Part shown: positions 53,030-63,416 of the stretch, piece after piece
How positions within the stretch are numbered: the first letter of the stretch is position 1
Layout of the letters: the number at the start of each line of letters is the position of its first letter
From: Phycisphaerae bacterium
GTDB taxonomy: Bacteria > Planctomycetota > Phycisphaerae > Sedimentisphaerales > Anaerobacaceae
DNA: 64,000 nt
NCBI GenBank assembly: GCA_017993835.1
Contig: JAGOLX010000025.1
Span: 1-64,000 of the forward strand
Direction of reading: 5' to 3'
Program-made: the position numbers and the translations under genes
Notes under the pieces: generated by a model
The model's input: only the letters and a program-made list of their open reading frames with translations
Told to the model about the DNA's origin: nothing
The model's database searches: none

Positions 53030-54457
53030 CTACTTCGCCAGTTCCCCGAATCGGTTCGCGATGGCCAGGGCCGGGTCGAGCGGAACATCGACGGGCGCCA
53101 CGTCCCGCGGGATCTTGACAACCGGCCTGGCGACCAGCTTCCTGCCCTTGAACTGCGGCAGCCATTGGCTCTCGGCGTCGAGCATCTCGCGGGTCATCTC
53201 GCGGGCCTCGCGGAGCGTGCAGACCGTCGAGGTCAGCGGGTCCATCGCGATGGCCTGCATCGCGTATTCGGGGTCGCCCGTCAGACCCGCTTCGACCGCC
53301 AGTTGCTGCACGGTGACATTGCTCTGATTAAGCGCGGCGCACTGGATCGGCAGGTCCCCGATCCGCACCGGGTGGAGCCCTCGCGAATCGACGAAGACCG
53401 GCACCTCGACGCAGCAGCCTTGCGGCAGGTTGGTGATGTATCCGTCGTTGCGGACGTTGCCGTTGAGCCGGAACGTGCGTCCCGTCTGGGCGGCCTCCAG
53501 GATGTACGAGCAGTATTCGACGCTGCGGCGCTCGATCTTCCGCGATTCCGTCGCCAGGTAGTCCACGGTCTTGTACTTCTCCGCGAGCATGTTGCAGTAG
53601 TTGAAGTAGGCGCCCGAGGCGCCGCCGAAACCGGGCTGATCGCAGTACAGCTCCAGGGCACGCTTGCTGCTGCGGAACCACGGGACGTACTCCGACAGGT
53701 GCCCGGTGCTCTCAGTCATAAAATACCCGAAGTGCCGCATGACCTCGCAGCGGACCTTCTCGTTGACATAGTACTCGGGCTTCTCGCACCGCTCGCGGAG
53801 GATCGGATACAGGTCCCGCCCGTCGCGCTTGTCCCGCAGGGCCAGGAACCAGGCCATGTGGTTGATCCCGGCGCAGACGAAATCGACCTGGTCTTTGGGC
53901 ACGTCCACATACCGGCTGATCAGGTCCAGCGTCGTTTGCACGCCGTGACAGAGGCCGATGAACTGCACCTTGGCGACCCGCCCGAGCGCCGAGCAGTTCG
54001 CGCCCATCGGGTTGGCGTAGTTCAGCAGAATCGCGTCGGGGCACAGCTCGTTCATGTCCCGCGACATGTCCGCCAGGGCCGGGATCGTCCGCAGGGCGCG
54101 GAAGACACCGCCGGGACCGATGGAGTCCGCGATGCACTGATCGACGCCGTACTTCAGCGGGATCTCGTAGTCCATGCGGAAGGCGTCGACGCCGCCGATC
54201 TGGATCATGTTGATGACGTACTTCGCGCCGTCGAGGGCCTTGCGCCGGTCGAGCGTCGCGGTCACCTTGGCCGGCAGCTTGTTGGCCTTCACGACCTCCT
54301 TGACGAAGGCCTCCATCTTGTCGAGCTTGGGCTTCGTGCGGTTCATCAGGCAGATCTCGACGTCCTGGAGGGCCTCGGTGGCCAGGATGTCCATCGTCAG
54401 CGTCTTGCAGAAGATCAGGCTTCCCGCTCCGATCATCGCGATCTTCGGTCTCGGCAT
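53030..54457 (-). CDS. GH4 family glycosidase (alpha-galactosidase/6-phospho-glycosidase type)
   Basis: 475 residues from ATG 54457. Family 4 enzymes use NAD and a divalent metal in an oxidation-elimination mechanism. The dinucleotide site is KIAMIGAGSLIFCKTL at the N-terminus. The metal ligands are Cys170 (FIGLCHGVQ) and His200 (CAGINHMAWF), and LNYANPMGANCSALGR at 145-160 is the substrate loop. INMIQIGGVDAFRMDYEIP and ADSIGPGGVFRALRTIP support the MelA-like branch, but specificity cannot be fixed. Cytoplasmic. It lies beside carbohydrate-related secreted proteins. Confidence 0.92.
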   Translation of the reverse strand: MPRPKIAMIGAGSLIFCKTLTMDILATEALQDVEICLMNRTKPKLDKMEAFVKEVVKANKLPAKVTATLDRRKALDGAKYVINMIQIGGVDAFRMDYEIPLKYGVDQCIADSIGPGGVFRALRTIPALADMSRDMNELCPDAILLNYANPMGANCSALGRVAKVQFIGLCHGVQTTLDLISRYVDVPKDQVDFVCAGINHMAWFLALRDKRDGRDLYPILRERCEKPEYYVNEKVRCEVMRHFGYFMTESTGHLSEYVPWFRSSKRALELYCDQPGFGGASGAYFNYCNMLAEKYKTVDYLATESRKIERRSVEYCSYILEAAQTGRTFRLNGNVRNDGYITNLPQGCCVEVPVFVDSRGLHPVRIGDLPIQCAALNQSNVTVQQLAVEAGLTGDPEYAMQAIAMDPLTSTVCTLREAREMTREMLDAESQWLPQFKGRKLVARPVVKIPRDVAPVDVPLDPALAIANRFGELAK

Positions 54458-54480
54458 GGCAAAGGGCTCCTCATTGATGG

Positions 54481-54547
54481 TGGATAATTGGTTATTGATG
54501 ATTGAACAGCATCGCGGGTTTTGCCGCGGTTCATCGCCAATTATCCA
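54481..54547. repeat. Inverted repeat between the GH4 and HEAT genes
   Basis: TGGATAATTGG (54481-54491) is the exact complement of CCAATTATCCA (54537-54547). The intervening 45 bp contain GATGATTGAAC and GGTTCATC, a second imperfect inner pairing. It looks like a small dispersed hairpin element filling the gap. Confidence 0.65.
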
Positions 54548-54561
54548 TTATCCATAATCAA

Positions 54562-57500
54562 TCACTTCAACAGGTTCTCGAACAAGTACAATCCGCTCTT
54601 GCCGGGGGCGACGACATCGATATCGCCGTCCGCGTCGACGTCCACGGCCATCGTGTTGATCCCGAATCCGACGGCTCCGCCCTCGTGCAGGACGTGACGC
54701 GCCCAGGTTCTCGATCCCGCGTCGAAATCGTACCAGTATACGCAGCGAGGATCGTTGCCGCCGGGATCGTTGCCGTTGTGGGCGTGGTAGCGTTTTCCGG
54801 TGACCAGTTCGTCCTTGCCGTCGTTGTCGAGGTCGGCCATGAGCATGAAGTGCGGCTGCGACCACGAGTCGTCGATCAGGTGTTTCTCCCACGTTCGCTT
54901 GCCGTCGGCGGATTTCTGTTCGAGCCAGAACACGCCGTAATTGTGGCCCAGGCCCCAGACGATGTCCGAATCGCCATCGCTGTCCGCATCGGACACGAGG
55001 ATCGGGATGCACGCGTAGCCCAGCTCGAACTCGGGCCGCCACTGCCAGCCGTCGGCGGTCTGCTCGAGCCAGCCCTTGGGCGTCACCACGTCGCAGCGGC
55101 CGTCCTTGTTCACGTCGCCTGCGCCGATCCCATGTCCCGCGGCCTCCTGGGGCAGCGGATGCTTCTCCCACCGCACGCCCTGCGGGGCGGACACATCTCG
55201 ACGGAACTCATACCAGGCCGCGGCGGTCATGATGTTGGGCAGGATGTCGAGCTGCCCGTCGCGGTTCATATCGTAGGCCATCGCGGTTTCCATATTGCCC
55301 GGCGCATCGACCTCGTACACCTGCCAGGGCTCGTCGGTCTTGCCTGGATTGCGGACCCAGTAGACCATCTTGTTGTGCCAGGCGGCGCCCGCGGTATCCA
55401 TCCAGCCGTCGCCGTCCACGTCCATCGGCAGATTGGCGAAGTCGTAGAAGTAGTTCCCTTCCTCTTTGATCTCGCGGACGAAGTGCTTCTTCCAGTCGGG
55501 GGCCTCGTACCAGAACCCCCCGGACAGGATGTCCAGCTTGCCGTCGCGATTCACGTCGAGAACGCCCGCAGCCTCGAAGCGAGAATCCGCGTTGATCGTA
55601 TGCAGTCGGAAGCCTTCTCCGACCTTGGGCTCGACCGGCCTGCTCTCCTTGATGCGGACGATCGCGCCCCAGGGCAGGTTGTTCTGCGTCACCTTGAGCA
55701 TCAGCGTATTGAGGCCCTTGTCGAGCGTGACATTCGCGCGGTCCGGTTCGGCCAGGATCGGCCGGGCGGTATTGTTCGAGTGGACGACCTTGCCGTTGAG
55801 CCATGCCTTCACGCCGTCATCGCTGAAGATCTGCAGCGTCACGGTCTTGGTCTCGGCCGACTCGATGCTCGTCCGCAGGTAGGCGACTTTCTGCTCGCCA
55901 CCATTGAGTTCCTTGAGCAGATCCAGGTATGCGGGATGCTGCTCGTACTTCGAGATCGGCATCTTCCGCCACAGGACCTGGGCGTTCGGCACTTCCGGCC
56001 CGAACGCGATGTCGAACAGTTGCGAGTAGTTCTTGCCTTCTTCCGCATACGGCCCGGCCACTTCCCACTCCGTCAAGTAGCTCTGGACCGCGCGGACCTC
56101 GTCGAGAACCTTCTGTGCCCGAGCCTTGGTCGCATCGGCGACGTTGGCCGCGACAATGCGTTCCAGGACAGGACCGACCACCTTGCCGTTGCCGCCATAG
56201 ATCGCCTCGGCAACGGTCACCGCGGCGAGAGCCGCCTCCTGCCCGGCTTCCTTGTCCTGCACGCAAGAAGCAGCCAACTGGAGGGACTCGACCGTCTTGA
56301 CGTTGGCCAGAGAGGCGAAGAGCCGTCTCTTGCCCGCGGCGTTCGGCGCCAGCTCCATTGCAGTCCTGTAGCATGGGACCTTCTCCTGGTCCGGCATGGA
56401 GGTCAGTGTTCCCACGAGATCGATGTATGCGCCCAACGCGCGGACCTGGCAATCCCCGCTGCCCTTGTCCTTCGCGATCCGCAGCAGGTCGGGCAGCGGC
56501 TCGGCGTTCGGCCAGCGGGCAAGCCCGCCGATCGCTGCATACCGAATCTCCGCATCGGAGTCGCTCAGCGACTTGCGCAGGGTCGCCAGGGCCGACGGGT
56601 CGCCGAGTTGCCCCAGGATGCCGATCAGCATCCCCTTGATCCGCACATCCCGGACCGAATCGAGTTTCGCCAGGATGGCCCTCGAAGCCTCCGCACCGGC
56701 GTTCGCCCGCCTGGCGACGCCGAGAACCATATTCTCCAACGGCTTCTGCTCGCCGCTCGTCGCATTGAACAACAGCGCGACCACCGCGCCGATGTCACTC
56801 GCTGCCGCCAGTTCCCGCAGAGCCCGGTACGACGCCATCCGAACGGGCGCCTGGTCGCTCGCGGCCGTCTGCAACAGCGAAGGCGTCGCCTCCGTCGCCC
56901 GGCGATCTGCCAAAGCCTGGATCAGCTCCACGCGCACCGCCGGATCGGCCTGTTTCACACGCGCGATCATCTCGGCGTGGACGCTCTTGCCGCGAAGCAC
57001 CCGGAGGCTCTCTCGAGCAGCCGCCTGCTCCTCGCCGGAGGTCTGCGCCGCACGCTCCGCGAGGAGCACCACGTTCTCCGCACCACCAAGGCTCCCGACC
57101 GCCTGGATTCCGGCGACGCGAACCGATTCCTCCGACGACTTGCACGCCGCCAGGACATCCGCCAGCGAAGCCCGATCCCCTCGGTCCGCCAGCGCATGGA
57201 CAACCGCCACCTGCGCGTCGGCACCGAGCGATTTCCACTGCCGCAGGCACGCTTTCACTACCTCACCATCCCCCGTTTCCCGCACGAGCTGGATAACCGC
57301 CAGACGCAGGGGCTTGTCTTCGCCGGCCATGGCTGCAACGATGAGCTTCGCCCGTCCGGCGTCGTCCGAGAGAGCCTGCCCCCTCCAGGCTGCGACCCGG
57401 ATCGCCAGAGGCGGGTTCCCCTCCAGCACCGCACGGAAGAGCCCCAATGCCTGGGACTTGTTCCCCTGATTGAGATGCGCATCTCCACAGTGCAGGAGCC

Positions 57501-58014
57501 CCCGCCACACGGCTGTGCGGACCTCGGGATCGCGGCTGTCGCGAGCCGCGACCAACGCGGAGGCAGCGGTCGAGTCGCCGATCGCGCCCAGCGCCGAAGC
57601 CGCGGCCATCGCGACGCCCACATCGGCGTCCTTCAACAGCGGAACCAGCAGCACCGTCGCCTGCGCGTCGCGACGGCGGCCGATCGAATCGACCAGGCCT
57701 GCCTTGGTCGCCCCCGTGGTCTTGCCCAGCGCGTCTCGCAGCGCCGCGCCCGCCTCGGGGTACGGCATGCCCTCCAGCGCATACCTCGCGGCGTGACCCA
57801 CCCGTTCGTCGCCCAGCACCGCGGCCAGGGCCGCGACGGACTGCGCGGTGCCGCAGATCCTCAACTGCTGGCAGGCGGCGCATTTCTCCACCGCGCCGGC
57901 ATTGGATCGCAGAACGGCGATACAGTCTTGTTCCTGGGCGGCCCCGCCGGCACAGGCCGCCAACAGCAGAATGAATCCGGCAAACAGCATCTGATTGAAC
58001 ACAACACTCTTCAT
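54562..58014 (-). CDS. Large lipoprotein with HEAT repeats, PA14-like middle and FG-GAP/VCBS propeller
   Basis: 1150 residues from ATG 58014. The N-terminus FAGFILLLAACAGGAAQ has a lipobox with Cys21, so it is probably a lipoprotein. Residues ~60-640 are HEAT-type alpha-solenoid repeats (SVAALAAVLGDERVGHAARY; ATLRKSLSDSDAEIRYAAIG). Residues ~660-800 form a beta-sandwich (VTLQIFSDDGVKAWLNGKVV). Residues ~810-1150 are FG-GAP/VCBS blades with calcium-type DVNRDGKLDIL and DVDADGDIDVV loops. This domain mix is frequent in planctomycetes, and its function is not known; interaction with carbohydrates or partners is inferred. It is followed on the same strand by GH4. Confidence 0.88.
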   Translation of the reverse strand: MKSVVFNQMLFAGFILLLAACAGGAAQEQDCIAVLRSNAGAVEKCAACQQLRICGTAQSVAALAAVLGDERVGHAARYALEGMPYPEAGAALRDALGKTTGATKAGLVDSIGRRRDAQATVLLVPLLKDADVGVAMAAASALGAIGDSTAASALVAARDSRDPEVRTAVWRGLLHCGDAHLNQGNKSQALGLFRAVLEGNPPLAIRVAAWRGQALSDDAGRAKLIVAAMAGEDKPLRLAVIQLVRETGDGEVVKACLRQWKSLGADAQVAVVHALADRGDRASLADVLAACKSSEESVRVAGIQAVGSLGGAENVVLLAERAAQTSGEEQAAARESLRVLRGKSVHAEMIARVKQADPAVRVELIQALADRRATEATPSLLQTAASDQAPVRMASYRALRELAAASDIGAVVALLFNATSGEQKPLENMVLGVARRANAGAEASRAILAKLDSVRDVRIKGMLIGILGQLGDPSALATLRKSLSDSDAEIRYAAIGGLARWPNAEPLPDLLRIAKDKGSGDCQVRALGAYIDLVGTLTSMPDQEKVPCYRTAMELAPNAAGKRRLFASLANVKTVESLQLAASCVQDKEAGQEAALAAVTVAEAIYGGNGKVVGPVLERIVAANVADATKARAQKVLDEVRAVQSYLTEWEVAGPYAEEGKNYSQLFDIAFGPEVPNAQVLWRKMPISKYEQHPAYLDLLKELNGGEQKVAYLRTSIESAETKTVTLQIFSDDGVKAWLNGKVVHSNNTARPILAEPDRANVTLDKGLNTLMLKVTQNNLPWGAIVRIKESRPVEPKVGEGFRLHTINADSRFEAAGVLDVNRDGKLDILSGGFWYEAPDWKKHFVREIKEEGNYFYDFANLPMDVDGDGWMDTAGAAWHNKMVYWVRNPGKTDEPWQVYEVDAPGNMETAMAYDMNRDGQLDILPNIMTAAAWYEFRRDVSAPQGVRWEKHPLPQEAAGHGIGAGDVNKDGRCDVVTPKGWLEQTADGWQWRPEFELGYACIPILVSDADSDGDSDIVWGLGHNYGVFWLEQKSADGKRTWEKHLIDDSWSQPHFMLMADLDNDGKDELVTGKRYHAHNGNDPGGNDPRCVYWYDFDAGSRTWARHVLHEGGAVGFGINTMAVDVDADGDIDVVAPGKSGLYLFENLLK

Positions 58015-58065
58015 GAACCACCTTTCATGCAGCGGATGGCAAATATCCTCGGCGAAGCGTCCTTA

Positions 58066-59376
58066 CTACAGAATCCACGGCGGTCGCGGCGAGTACGAGA
58101 GCAGCCGATTCGCCGTGTCATCCCCCACGAATTGCAGCTTGACCGGATCCCAGCGGAGGTCGCGTTTGAGGGCCAGGGAGATGCCACCGATGAAGATGGC
58201 ATTGATGGTGTACGCGGCGACCTCCGGACAACAGATCGTGGTCTTGCGCGTGCGGACGCAGTCCAGGAAGTTCCCGGAATGGCTGTCCGCGCGGTACACC
58301 CGCTCGTCGTCAGGCCCGAGCGGCTCTCGGAGAATATTCGCCGGATAGGAGACGATGTTGCCGCGATCCACCGCGATGCGGCCTGTCGTACCGACAAAAC
58401 ACGCCCCGCCGTCCGGGCCCACCGGCTCGTTGGGATAGGCTTCGCCATGAACCACGACGCCGTTGGCGTAATGGTAGTCGATTGTGCCGTTGCGGTACTT
58501 CACATCGATCGGCGCCTTGAGATCCGGGTTGACCGTCCACTGGACGATGTCGTAGTGGTGCGGGCTCCAGTTCACGTCGCCGACGAACAGGCCCGACAGC
58601 GTGTGGCCCGCCTCCCCGCCGAACGGCCGCCATGGCAGCGGCCCGAGCCACATATTCCAATCGAACCCCTCCGGCACGGGCACGGACTGGTCCGAGGTCC
58701 ACGCGCTCGGTACGAAGGCGCCGGGCTCGCGGTAAGCATAGACCTCCTTGAGTTGCCCGATCCGCTTGTTGCGGATCCATTCGCACGCCTGTCGGAACTT
58801 GCCGTCGTATTCGGACCGCTGCTGCGTCCCCGCCTGGTAGATCCGTCCATAGGTGCGGGCGGTCTCGACCACCATTTGCGCCTGCTCGACCGTAATCGCG
58901 ACCGGCTTCTCGCAGTAGACGTCCTTGCCCGCTCGCATGGCCAGGATCGACATCGGCGCCGCCCAGTGATACGGCACCGCAAGCAGCATGGCGTCAATGT
59001 CGGGACGTGCGAGGACTTCGCGGAAGTCGTTGTACGCCCTCACGCCGTCGTAGCCGGGCCGGCCGAACCGTTCCGCGTAGATCTGGTTGCACCGCTGCCA
59101 TGCGGGCTCCCGTCGCTCGCGCCGCACGTCGCAAACCGCCAGCACCTGGACATCGTTTCGTGCGATGTATCCTCCCGGCACGTAGGTCCAGGCCCCTCCC
59201 ATGAGGTGGCCGCTCCCCTGGCCACCCAAGCCCACAAAGCCCATGTTCACGCGTTCGCTGGGCGGGACTGCACCTCCGGCCCCCAGGGCCGAGCCCGCGA
59301 CCACGTACGGCATCGCAACGGCGGAGGCCGCAGCCTTCAGAAACTCCCTTCGCGTCGTTCTCATCCGATCGACCAT
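58066..59376 (-). CDS. Tat-exported Gfo/Idh/MocA family oxidoreductase
   Basis: 436 residues from ATG 59376, with GGAG six bases upstream; the frame is open much further but lacks a better start. The Tat signal is TTRREFLKAAASAVAMPY. The NAD(P) fold opens with VNMGFVGLGGQGSGHLMG, and the family signature KDVYCEKPVAITVEQA carries the conserved EKP lysine. YQAGTQQRSEYDGKFRQA and DVNWSPHHYDIVQWTVNP belong to the substrate domain. Periplasmic members act on sugars or polyols, often with tightly bound cofactor. The substrate is unknown. It lies 51 bp before the HEAT lipoprotein gene on the same strand, so joint expression is likely. Confidence 0.92.
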   Translation of the reverse strand: MVDRMRTTRREFLKAAASAVAMPYVVAGSALGAGGAVPPSERVNMGFVGLGGQGSGHLMGGAWTYVPGGYIARNDVQVLAVCDVRRERREPAWQRCNQIYAERFGRPGYDGVRAYNDFREVLARPDIDAMLLAVPYHWAAPMSILAMRAGKDVYCEKPVAITVEQAQMVVETARTYGRIYQAGTQQRSEYDGKFRQACEWIRNKRIGQLKEVYAYREPGAFVPSAWTSDQSVPVPEGFDWNMWLGPLPWRPFGGEAGHTLSGLFVGDVNWSPHHYDIVQWTVNPDLKAPIDVKYRNGTIDYHYANGVVVHGEAYPNEPVGPDGGACFVGTTGRIAVDRGNIVSYPANILREPLGPDDERVYRADSHSGNFLDCVRTRKTTICCPEVAAYTINAIFIGGISLALKRDLRWDPVKLQFVGDDTANRLLSYSPRPPWIL

Positions 59377-59473
59377 AATCAACTCCATTGTCCTGAATCT
59401 GACCATCCCCAGCGGGGAACCGACTGCGACATTGTAGTCTCGGGTCCGCCCGAGATAAAGATACTCCTGCCGA

Positions 59474-59492
59474 CACGGGCAAGATGCCCGTG
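59474..59492. repeat. Solo copy of the dispersed palindrome
   Basis: CACGGGCAAGATGCCCGTG is identical to the palindrome ending repeat copy 2 near 9666-9684 and is one variant away from copy 1. It directly abuts the stop codon of the LamG protein gene and could act as its transcript-end hairpin. Confidence 0.75.
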
Positions 59493-62426
59493 CTACTCGG
59501 CCGGCCGGCCCAGAGAGACGTCGTCGATGTAGACGATTCCCGCGCCGCCGGCAGTGGGCTGGCTGCGATTGCCGACGCCGATGCACATCGTCCGGACCTT
59601 GCTCAGGTTCACGCCCGCCAGGTCGCTGTAGGGGATCGTCCAGGCCCGCCACGTGGGGCGCAGGGCAACGGCCTCGTCGGCGCACACGACCGTGGCGCTG
59701 GCGCCGGTGCTGTCTTCGATCCGCACGTACATCAGCTCGGGCGCGTTGCCCACGGGCTGTTCTGCGCCGATCTCGGCCACCTGCCACTGGCCGGTCACGT
59801 TGCCGGTCATCGAGAGGTTGGAGAACTCGGCCGCTGTGGCGACCGCGGCATTGTGGCTCGTCACCGCCAGACCGATGAGGACATTGTCGGCCATCGAGAT
59901 GTTCACCGGCGAGGCAAACGTGATGTCCGTCCACGTGACGCCATCAGCCGACTGCTGCGCGGTGAAGATGCTGCCCGTCCGAGTCAGCTTCACCCAGTGC
60001 GGCGTCACCACTCCCGTCCCGGCCACGGACACCTGGGACGCATGGTCCATCACGTTGCCGGTCTCCGGACGCTGCTGGAAGGAGTGCCCGTAGTCGGGGG
60101 TCATGCAGACGAGCGCGTGCTTGGAGCCGGGATGGAGGCTCTCGCGGATCATCACGCCCGCCTTGGCCCAGCCGTCGGAGCGAACCTGCGTGTCGACGCG
60201 GGCCACGATCGTGCCGTTGCCGTTGAGGTTCTTGTAGACGTAGCGGAACTCGTCGGCTGTGTCCCAAATGTCGGTGCCCTTTGCGTTCATGATGATCTGG
60301 CCGTCGGAGGTCTGCATGAAGCCGGGCGCGTTGCCTCGCAGGTAGAACACGAGGGCCTCGGCCCCGCCGGCCGTCCAGTTCTGCGCGGTCGCAAACTCCC
60401 ACTCGGCCTCCGCGTAGTAGGGTGAAGTCGCATTGTCGTACTGCAGCGGCATCGATTGACTGCCGTTGTAGACGATTGTCCTCTCGCCGAACGTCCCCTG
60501 GGCGGATTCCTCGTACCCGACGACCGAGCGGGTGCCGTTGGTCCAGCCGTCGATCCACGTGTCGAAGATGCGGTTGTCCTTGTCGTCGTAGCTCTCGAAG
60601 TCCTCGATGACCGTGTACTCCTGGGTCGTGAAGCTCCAGAGCTCGCCTTCGTAGGTGCCGGCGTCGCCGACTTCATCCACTCTCCAGTAGTAGGTGGTCC
60701 CGTAGTTCAGCGATGCGGGCGTATAGCTTCGCTCCGCCTGCGTGGCGGTCGGAACGGTCCCCTCGGCGACGGCCTGGGCATCGACGCCAAAGTACACTTC
60801 GTGCGACTGGGCCTCGCGCCCGGACCGCCAGATCAGGTCGGAGGCCAGGCTGACCTCCGTCGCACCGTCGGCCGGCTCGGGCTCCCGCGCGTGCACGGGC
60901 ACATGGTAGAACCGCACCTCGCTCAGACTGGCCGCCATGGTGTTGCCCCAGGTGGCGTTGATCGTCAGTTTGACGAACTTCGCGGCGACCCCGCCGAAAT
61001 CGACGATGGCGCCGGGCGCACAGGTCGTCGCGCCGCTTGCCTCAACGAATTCGGGCACGTCCGGCAATGCCGTCCAAGTCTGCCCATCCGCGGAATACTC
61101 GATCGTGACGTCCCTGGCCCCGAACTTCATGTAGGCTTCGAACTGGGAGTTGGCGTTCCAGACCCACAGTTTGTCCAGCTTGTACTCCTTGTCGAAGGTA
61201 TACTGAATCCAGGCGGGCACGCCCATGCTCATCCACATCTGTTCGATCTTGTTGGAGTGGAGATCCTCCGCGAGCCCGGAGCCATCGATGGTCCGGACCG
61301 CCGGCGAAGCGGTCTGCTCGCTGGACGCCTTGACCGTCAGACCCTCGATGGGATAAGAGAACGGCTCGACGGTGAAACTCCAGACCCGGCCTGTCGAGAT
61401 GGCCGACGCTGGCGGTGCACTGATTTCGTCGACCCGCCAGTAGTACGTCTGGCCGTATTCGAGGGCGGCAGGCTCAAACGTTGTGGCCGTCTGGCCTTGA
61501 CTGACCAGGACGCCTTTCGGGTTGGCCCGAGTGGCCTCCTTGACGCTGTTGTAGACCGTGCCGAGGTACACGTCCCGCGTCGTCGCGGTCTCCATCGGAC
61601 TCCAGCCCAGGAGGCTGTCGGACGGGATGTCGGCGGCACCGTCGCGCGGGCTCGGATTGGAGGCCTTGTCGCCGATATAGCCGGCCATGATGAGCGGGAT
61701 CTCCTCCGCGGACAGCCCCCGGTTGTAGATGAAGACCTCGTCCATATCGCCCGAGAAGACCTCGTCGTTGCCGCTGTAGGCGGCTCCGCCGCCAGTGACG
61801 CAGCCGATGCCCACGTGCGAGGCCGCACCCGCGGCGTAGAAGGAAAATGCCCCGGACGCCACCTCCTGGCCGTCGAGGTACAGGCGGGCCGTGGTGCCGT
61901 CGAAGGTCGCTGCCACGTGTGCCCAGGTCGCGATGAGCGGACTCAGCGTGTTGCTGGGCGAGACGATCGCCTGGCTGCCCGTCTCGATGCGGAAGGTGCC
62001 GCCGCTCTCCGGCCGGACCTGGAACTGGAACATCGTCGTGTCGGGCCAGGTATCCCGCTTGCCGATCAGACCTTGATACGTGGCGCTGCTGCCGGACCAG
62101 CGAATCCACATCGCCAGAGACAGTTGCCCTGTCCCCTCGGCAGGATTCCAGGTGCCCAGATCGATCCGGGTGTTCGTGGTGCCGTCACAGTTGACTCCGC
62201 CGCCCTGCTGTGCCTGCGAGATCCACTTGATGCCATTGTACAGGGTCCCGTCGTGTCCATTGCCCGACATATCAGTGGCGACGGCGCCCGCTCCTTCATC
62301 CAGGGGGTAGTACCCCACCAGGCCGCTTGTGATGTCGGCGTTCACAACGCCCGCGGCCAGCCCCAAGATCGAAACGAGAGAAACCGCGAGAATGAGCTTC
62401 TGAGAATGACACGCTGGCCTCGACAT
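59493..62426 (-). CDS. Secreted LamG/discoidin/fibronectin-type multidomain protein
   Basis: 977 residues from ATG 62426, with AAGGAGG seven bases upstream. The signal peptide contains KLILAVSLVSILGLAAG. Residues ~35-240 form a LamG-like jelly roll (GLVGYYPLDEGAGAVATD; LSLAMWIRWSG; GDMDEVFIYNRGLS). Two fibronectin-like modules carry the YGQTYYWRVDE and YGTTYYWRVDEV phrase, separated by a discoidin-like domain (IQYTFDKEYKLDKLWVWNA). The last ~350 residues contain a DUF1349-like region (VDTQVRSDGWAKAGVMIR) and an ExeM-like end (GIVYIDDVSLG). It probably binds polysaccharide outside the cell. No anchor motif. Confidence 0.88.
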   Translation of the reverse strand: MSRPACHSQKLILAVSLVSILGLAAGVVNADITSGLVGYYPLDEGAGAVATDMSGNGHDGTLYNGIKWISQAQQGGGVNCDGTTNTRIDLGTWNPAEGTGQLSLAMWIRWSGSSATYQGLIGKRDTWPDTTMFQFQVRPESGGTFRIETGSQAIVSPSNTLSPLIATWAHVAATFDGTTARLYLDGQEVASGAFSFYAAGAASHVGIGCVTGGGAAYSGNDEVFSGDMDEVFIYNRGLSAEEIPLIMAGYIGDKASNPSPRDGAADIPSDSLLGWSPMETATTRDVYLGTVYNSVKEATRANPKGVLVSQGQTATTFEPAALEYGQTYYWRVDEISAPPASAISTGRVWSFTVEPFSYPIEGLTVKASSEQTASPAVRTIDGSGLAEDLHSNKIEQMWMSMGVPAWIQYTFDKEYKLDKLWVWNANSQFEAYMKFGARDVTIEYSADGQTWTALPDVPEFVEASGATTCAPGAIVDFGGVAAKFVKLTINATWGNTMAASLSEVRFYHVPVHAREPEPADGATEVSLASDLIWRSGREAQSHEVYFGVDAQAVAEGTVPTATQAERSYTPASLNYGTTYYWRVDEVGDAGTYEGELWSFTTQEYTVIEDFESYDDKDNRIFDTWIDGWTNGTRSVVGYEESAQGTFGERTIVYNGSQSMPLQYDNATSPYYAEAEWEFATAQNWTAGGAEALVFYLRGNAPGFMQTSDGQIIMNAKGTDIWDTADEFRYVYKNLNGNGTIVARVDTQVRSDGWAKAGVMIRESLHPGSKHALVCMTPDYGHSFQQRPETGNVMDHASQVSVAGTGVVTPHWVKLTRTGSIFTAQQSADGVTWTDITFASPVNISMADNVLIGLAVTSHNAAVATAAEFSNLSMTGNVTGQWQVAEIGAEQPVGNAPELMYVRIEDSTGASATVVCADEAVALRPTWRAWTIPYSDLAGVNLSKVRTMCIGVGNRSQPTAGGAGIVYIDDVSLGRPAE

Positions 62427-62488
62427 GATACATCCTCCTTCACAGAATGCTGCCACTGCTGGACTGACAACTCATCGGATTCACGTTT

Positions 62489-63295
62489 TCACAGGACGGG
62501 TTCGTACCCCAATTCGCCCCAGTAGGCCTGCTGCACGCGGTGCAGATCGCGATTGCCCGGCTGGACGGGGTCCGCGCCGACCTTCATTGAGCCATAGTCT
62601 ATCGTTCGCTGGTCCCTCCATTTCCAGTACTCGCTGCGCCCGTCGGCAAAGGAAAAAGACGTGCCGCCGCCGTGTCGCACCGGGGGCGGGTCCTTGTGGC
62701 GATTGTCCCCCGCCAGGATGCCGGACTGGGTCACCTTGGAGCCCCACCACGACTCGCGGCCGTAGGGGACGCTCCAGCTCGCCAGCGTCGCCCAGCCTTC
62801 GTCGACGAAGACCAGTCGTTCGCCCGACCGGAGGATTCTCGCCCTTTTCTTGACGATGAGTTCCGGCTTGGTGGGCCAGCCGTTCATAGCGTCGACAATC
62901 GCGTAGGTCCGCATCTCCCCGCGAAGCCCGCTCGGACACTGGTAGAGTTTGGCGGTCTTGCAGAACGGGAACAAAGCCCCCTCCTCGATGGCCTGGACCT
63001 GGGCCTCTTCGGAGGTGGCGTCGGAGTAGCCGGCCCAGTGGACCCAGCCGTCCTCCTTCAACGGCACGTTGTTCTCGCCGGCCTTGCCGGTCGAACCGGC
63101 GACGATCTTGTCGTCGTTGTCGTCGGCGTACAGAATCCACGCCATGGTCAGTTGCTTGAGGTTGCTCAGACAGGCGGCCCGCTGCCCCTGCTCCCGAGCC
63201 CGGTGCAGAGCTGGAAGCAGAATCGCCATGAGGATGGCGATGATGGCGATGACGACCAGCAACTCGATCAGAGTGAAGCCCCTGCGCCGATACAT
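62489..63295 (-). CDS. DUF1559-like prepilin-type protein
   Basis: 268 residues from ATG 63295, with AGAGGT upstream. The type IV prepilin leader is [20 protein letters not shown], with Gly before Phe and Glu at +5 as required by prepilin peptidase. It continues [18 protein letters not shown] and [16 protein letters not shown], then the H-x-G-G...FADGR motif near the end ([18 protein letters not shown]). Such pseudopilin-like proteins are greatly expanded in Planctomycetes and Lentisphaerae; their exact role is unknown. It starts 62 bp upstream of the LamG gene and may be co-transcribed. Confidence 0.93.
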   Translation of the reverse strand: MYRRRGFTLIELLVVIAIIAILMAILLPALHRAREQGQRAACLSNLKQLTMAWILYADDNDDKIVAGSTGKAGENNVPLKEDGWVHWAGYSDATSEEAQVQAIEEGALFPFCKTAKLYQCPSGLRGEMRTYAIVDAMNGWPTKPELIVKKRARILRSGERLVFVDEGWATLASWSVPYGRESWWGSKVTQSGILAGDNRHKDPPPVRHGGGTSFSFADGRSEYWKWRDQRTIDYGSMKVGADPVQPGNRDLHRVQQAYWGELGYEPVL

Positions 63296-63416
63296 GGTTT
63301 CACCTCTCCGATTCCACTTGTCGATCCGACCGCGCGCCGCGTGCGTCGCACGCGATGCCCGATGACACTCCGAGCCACTGACAATTGAGACAATATCGTA
63401 TATCGACTGGTTCTCC

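Noticed and set aside
54502-59532. Plus-strand open frame of 1676 codons
   Set aside because: It crosses three well-supported minus-strand genes (HEAT lipoprotein, oxidoreductase and the end of the LamG gene). High G+C leaves the antisense strand free of stops.
60456-62525. Plus-strand open frame of 689 codons
   Set aside because: Antisense to the LamG/discoidin gene.
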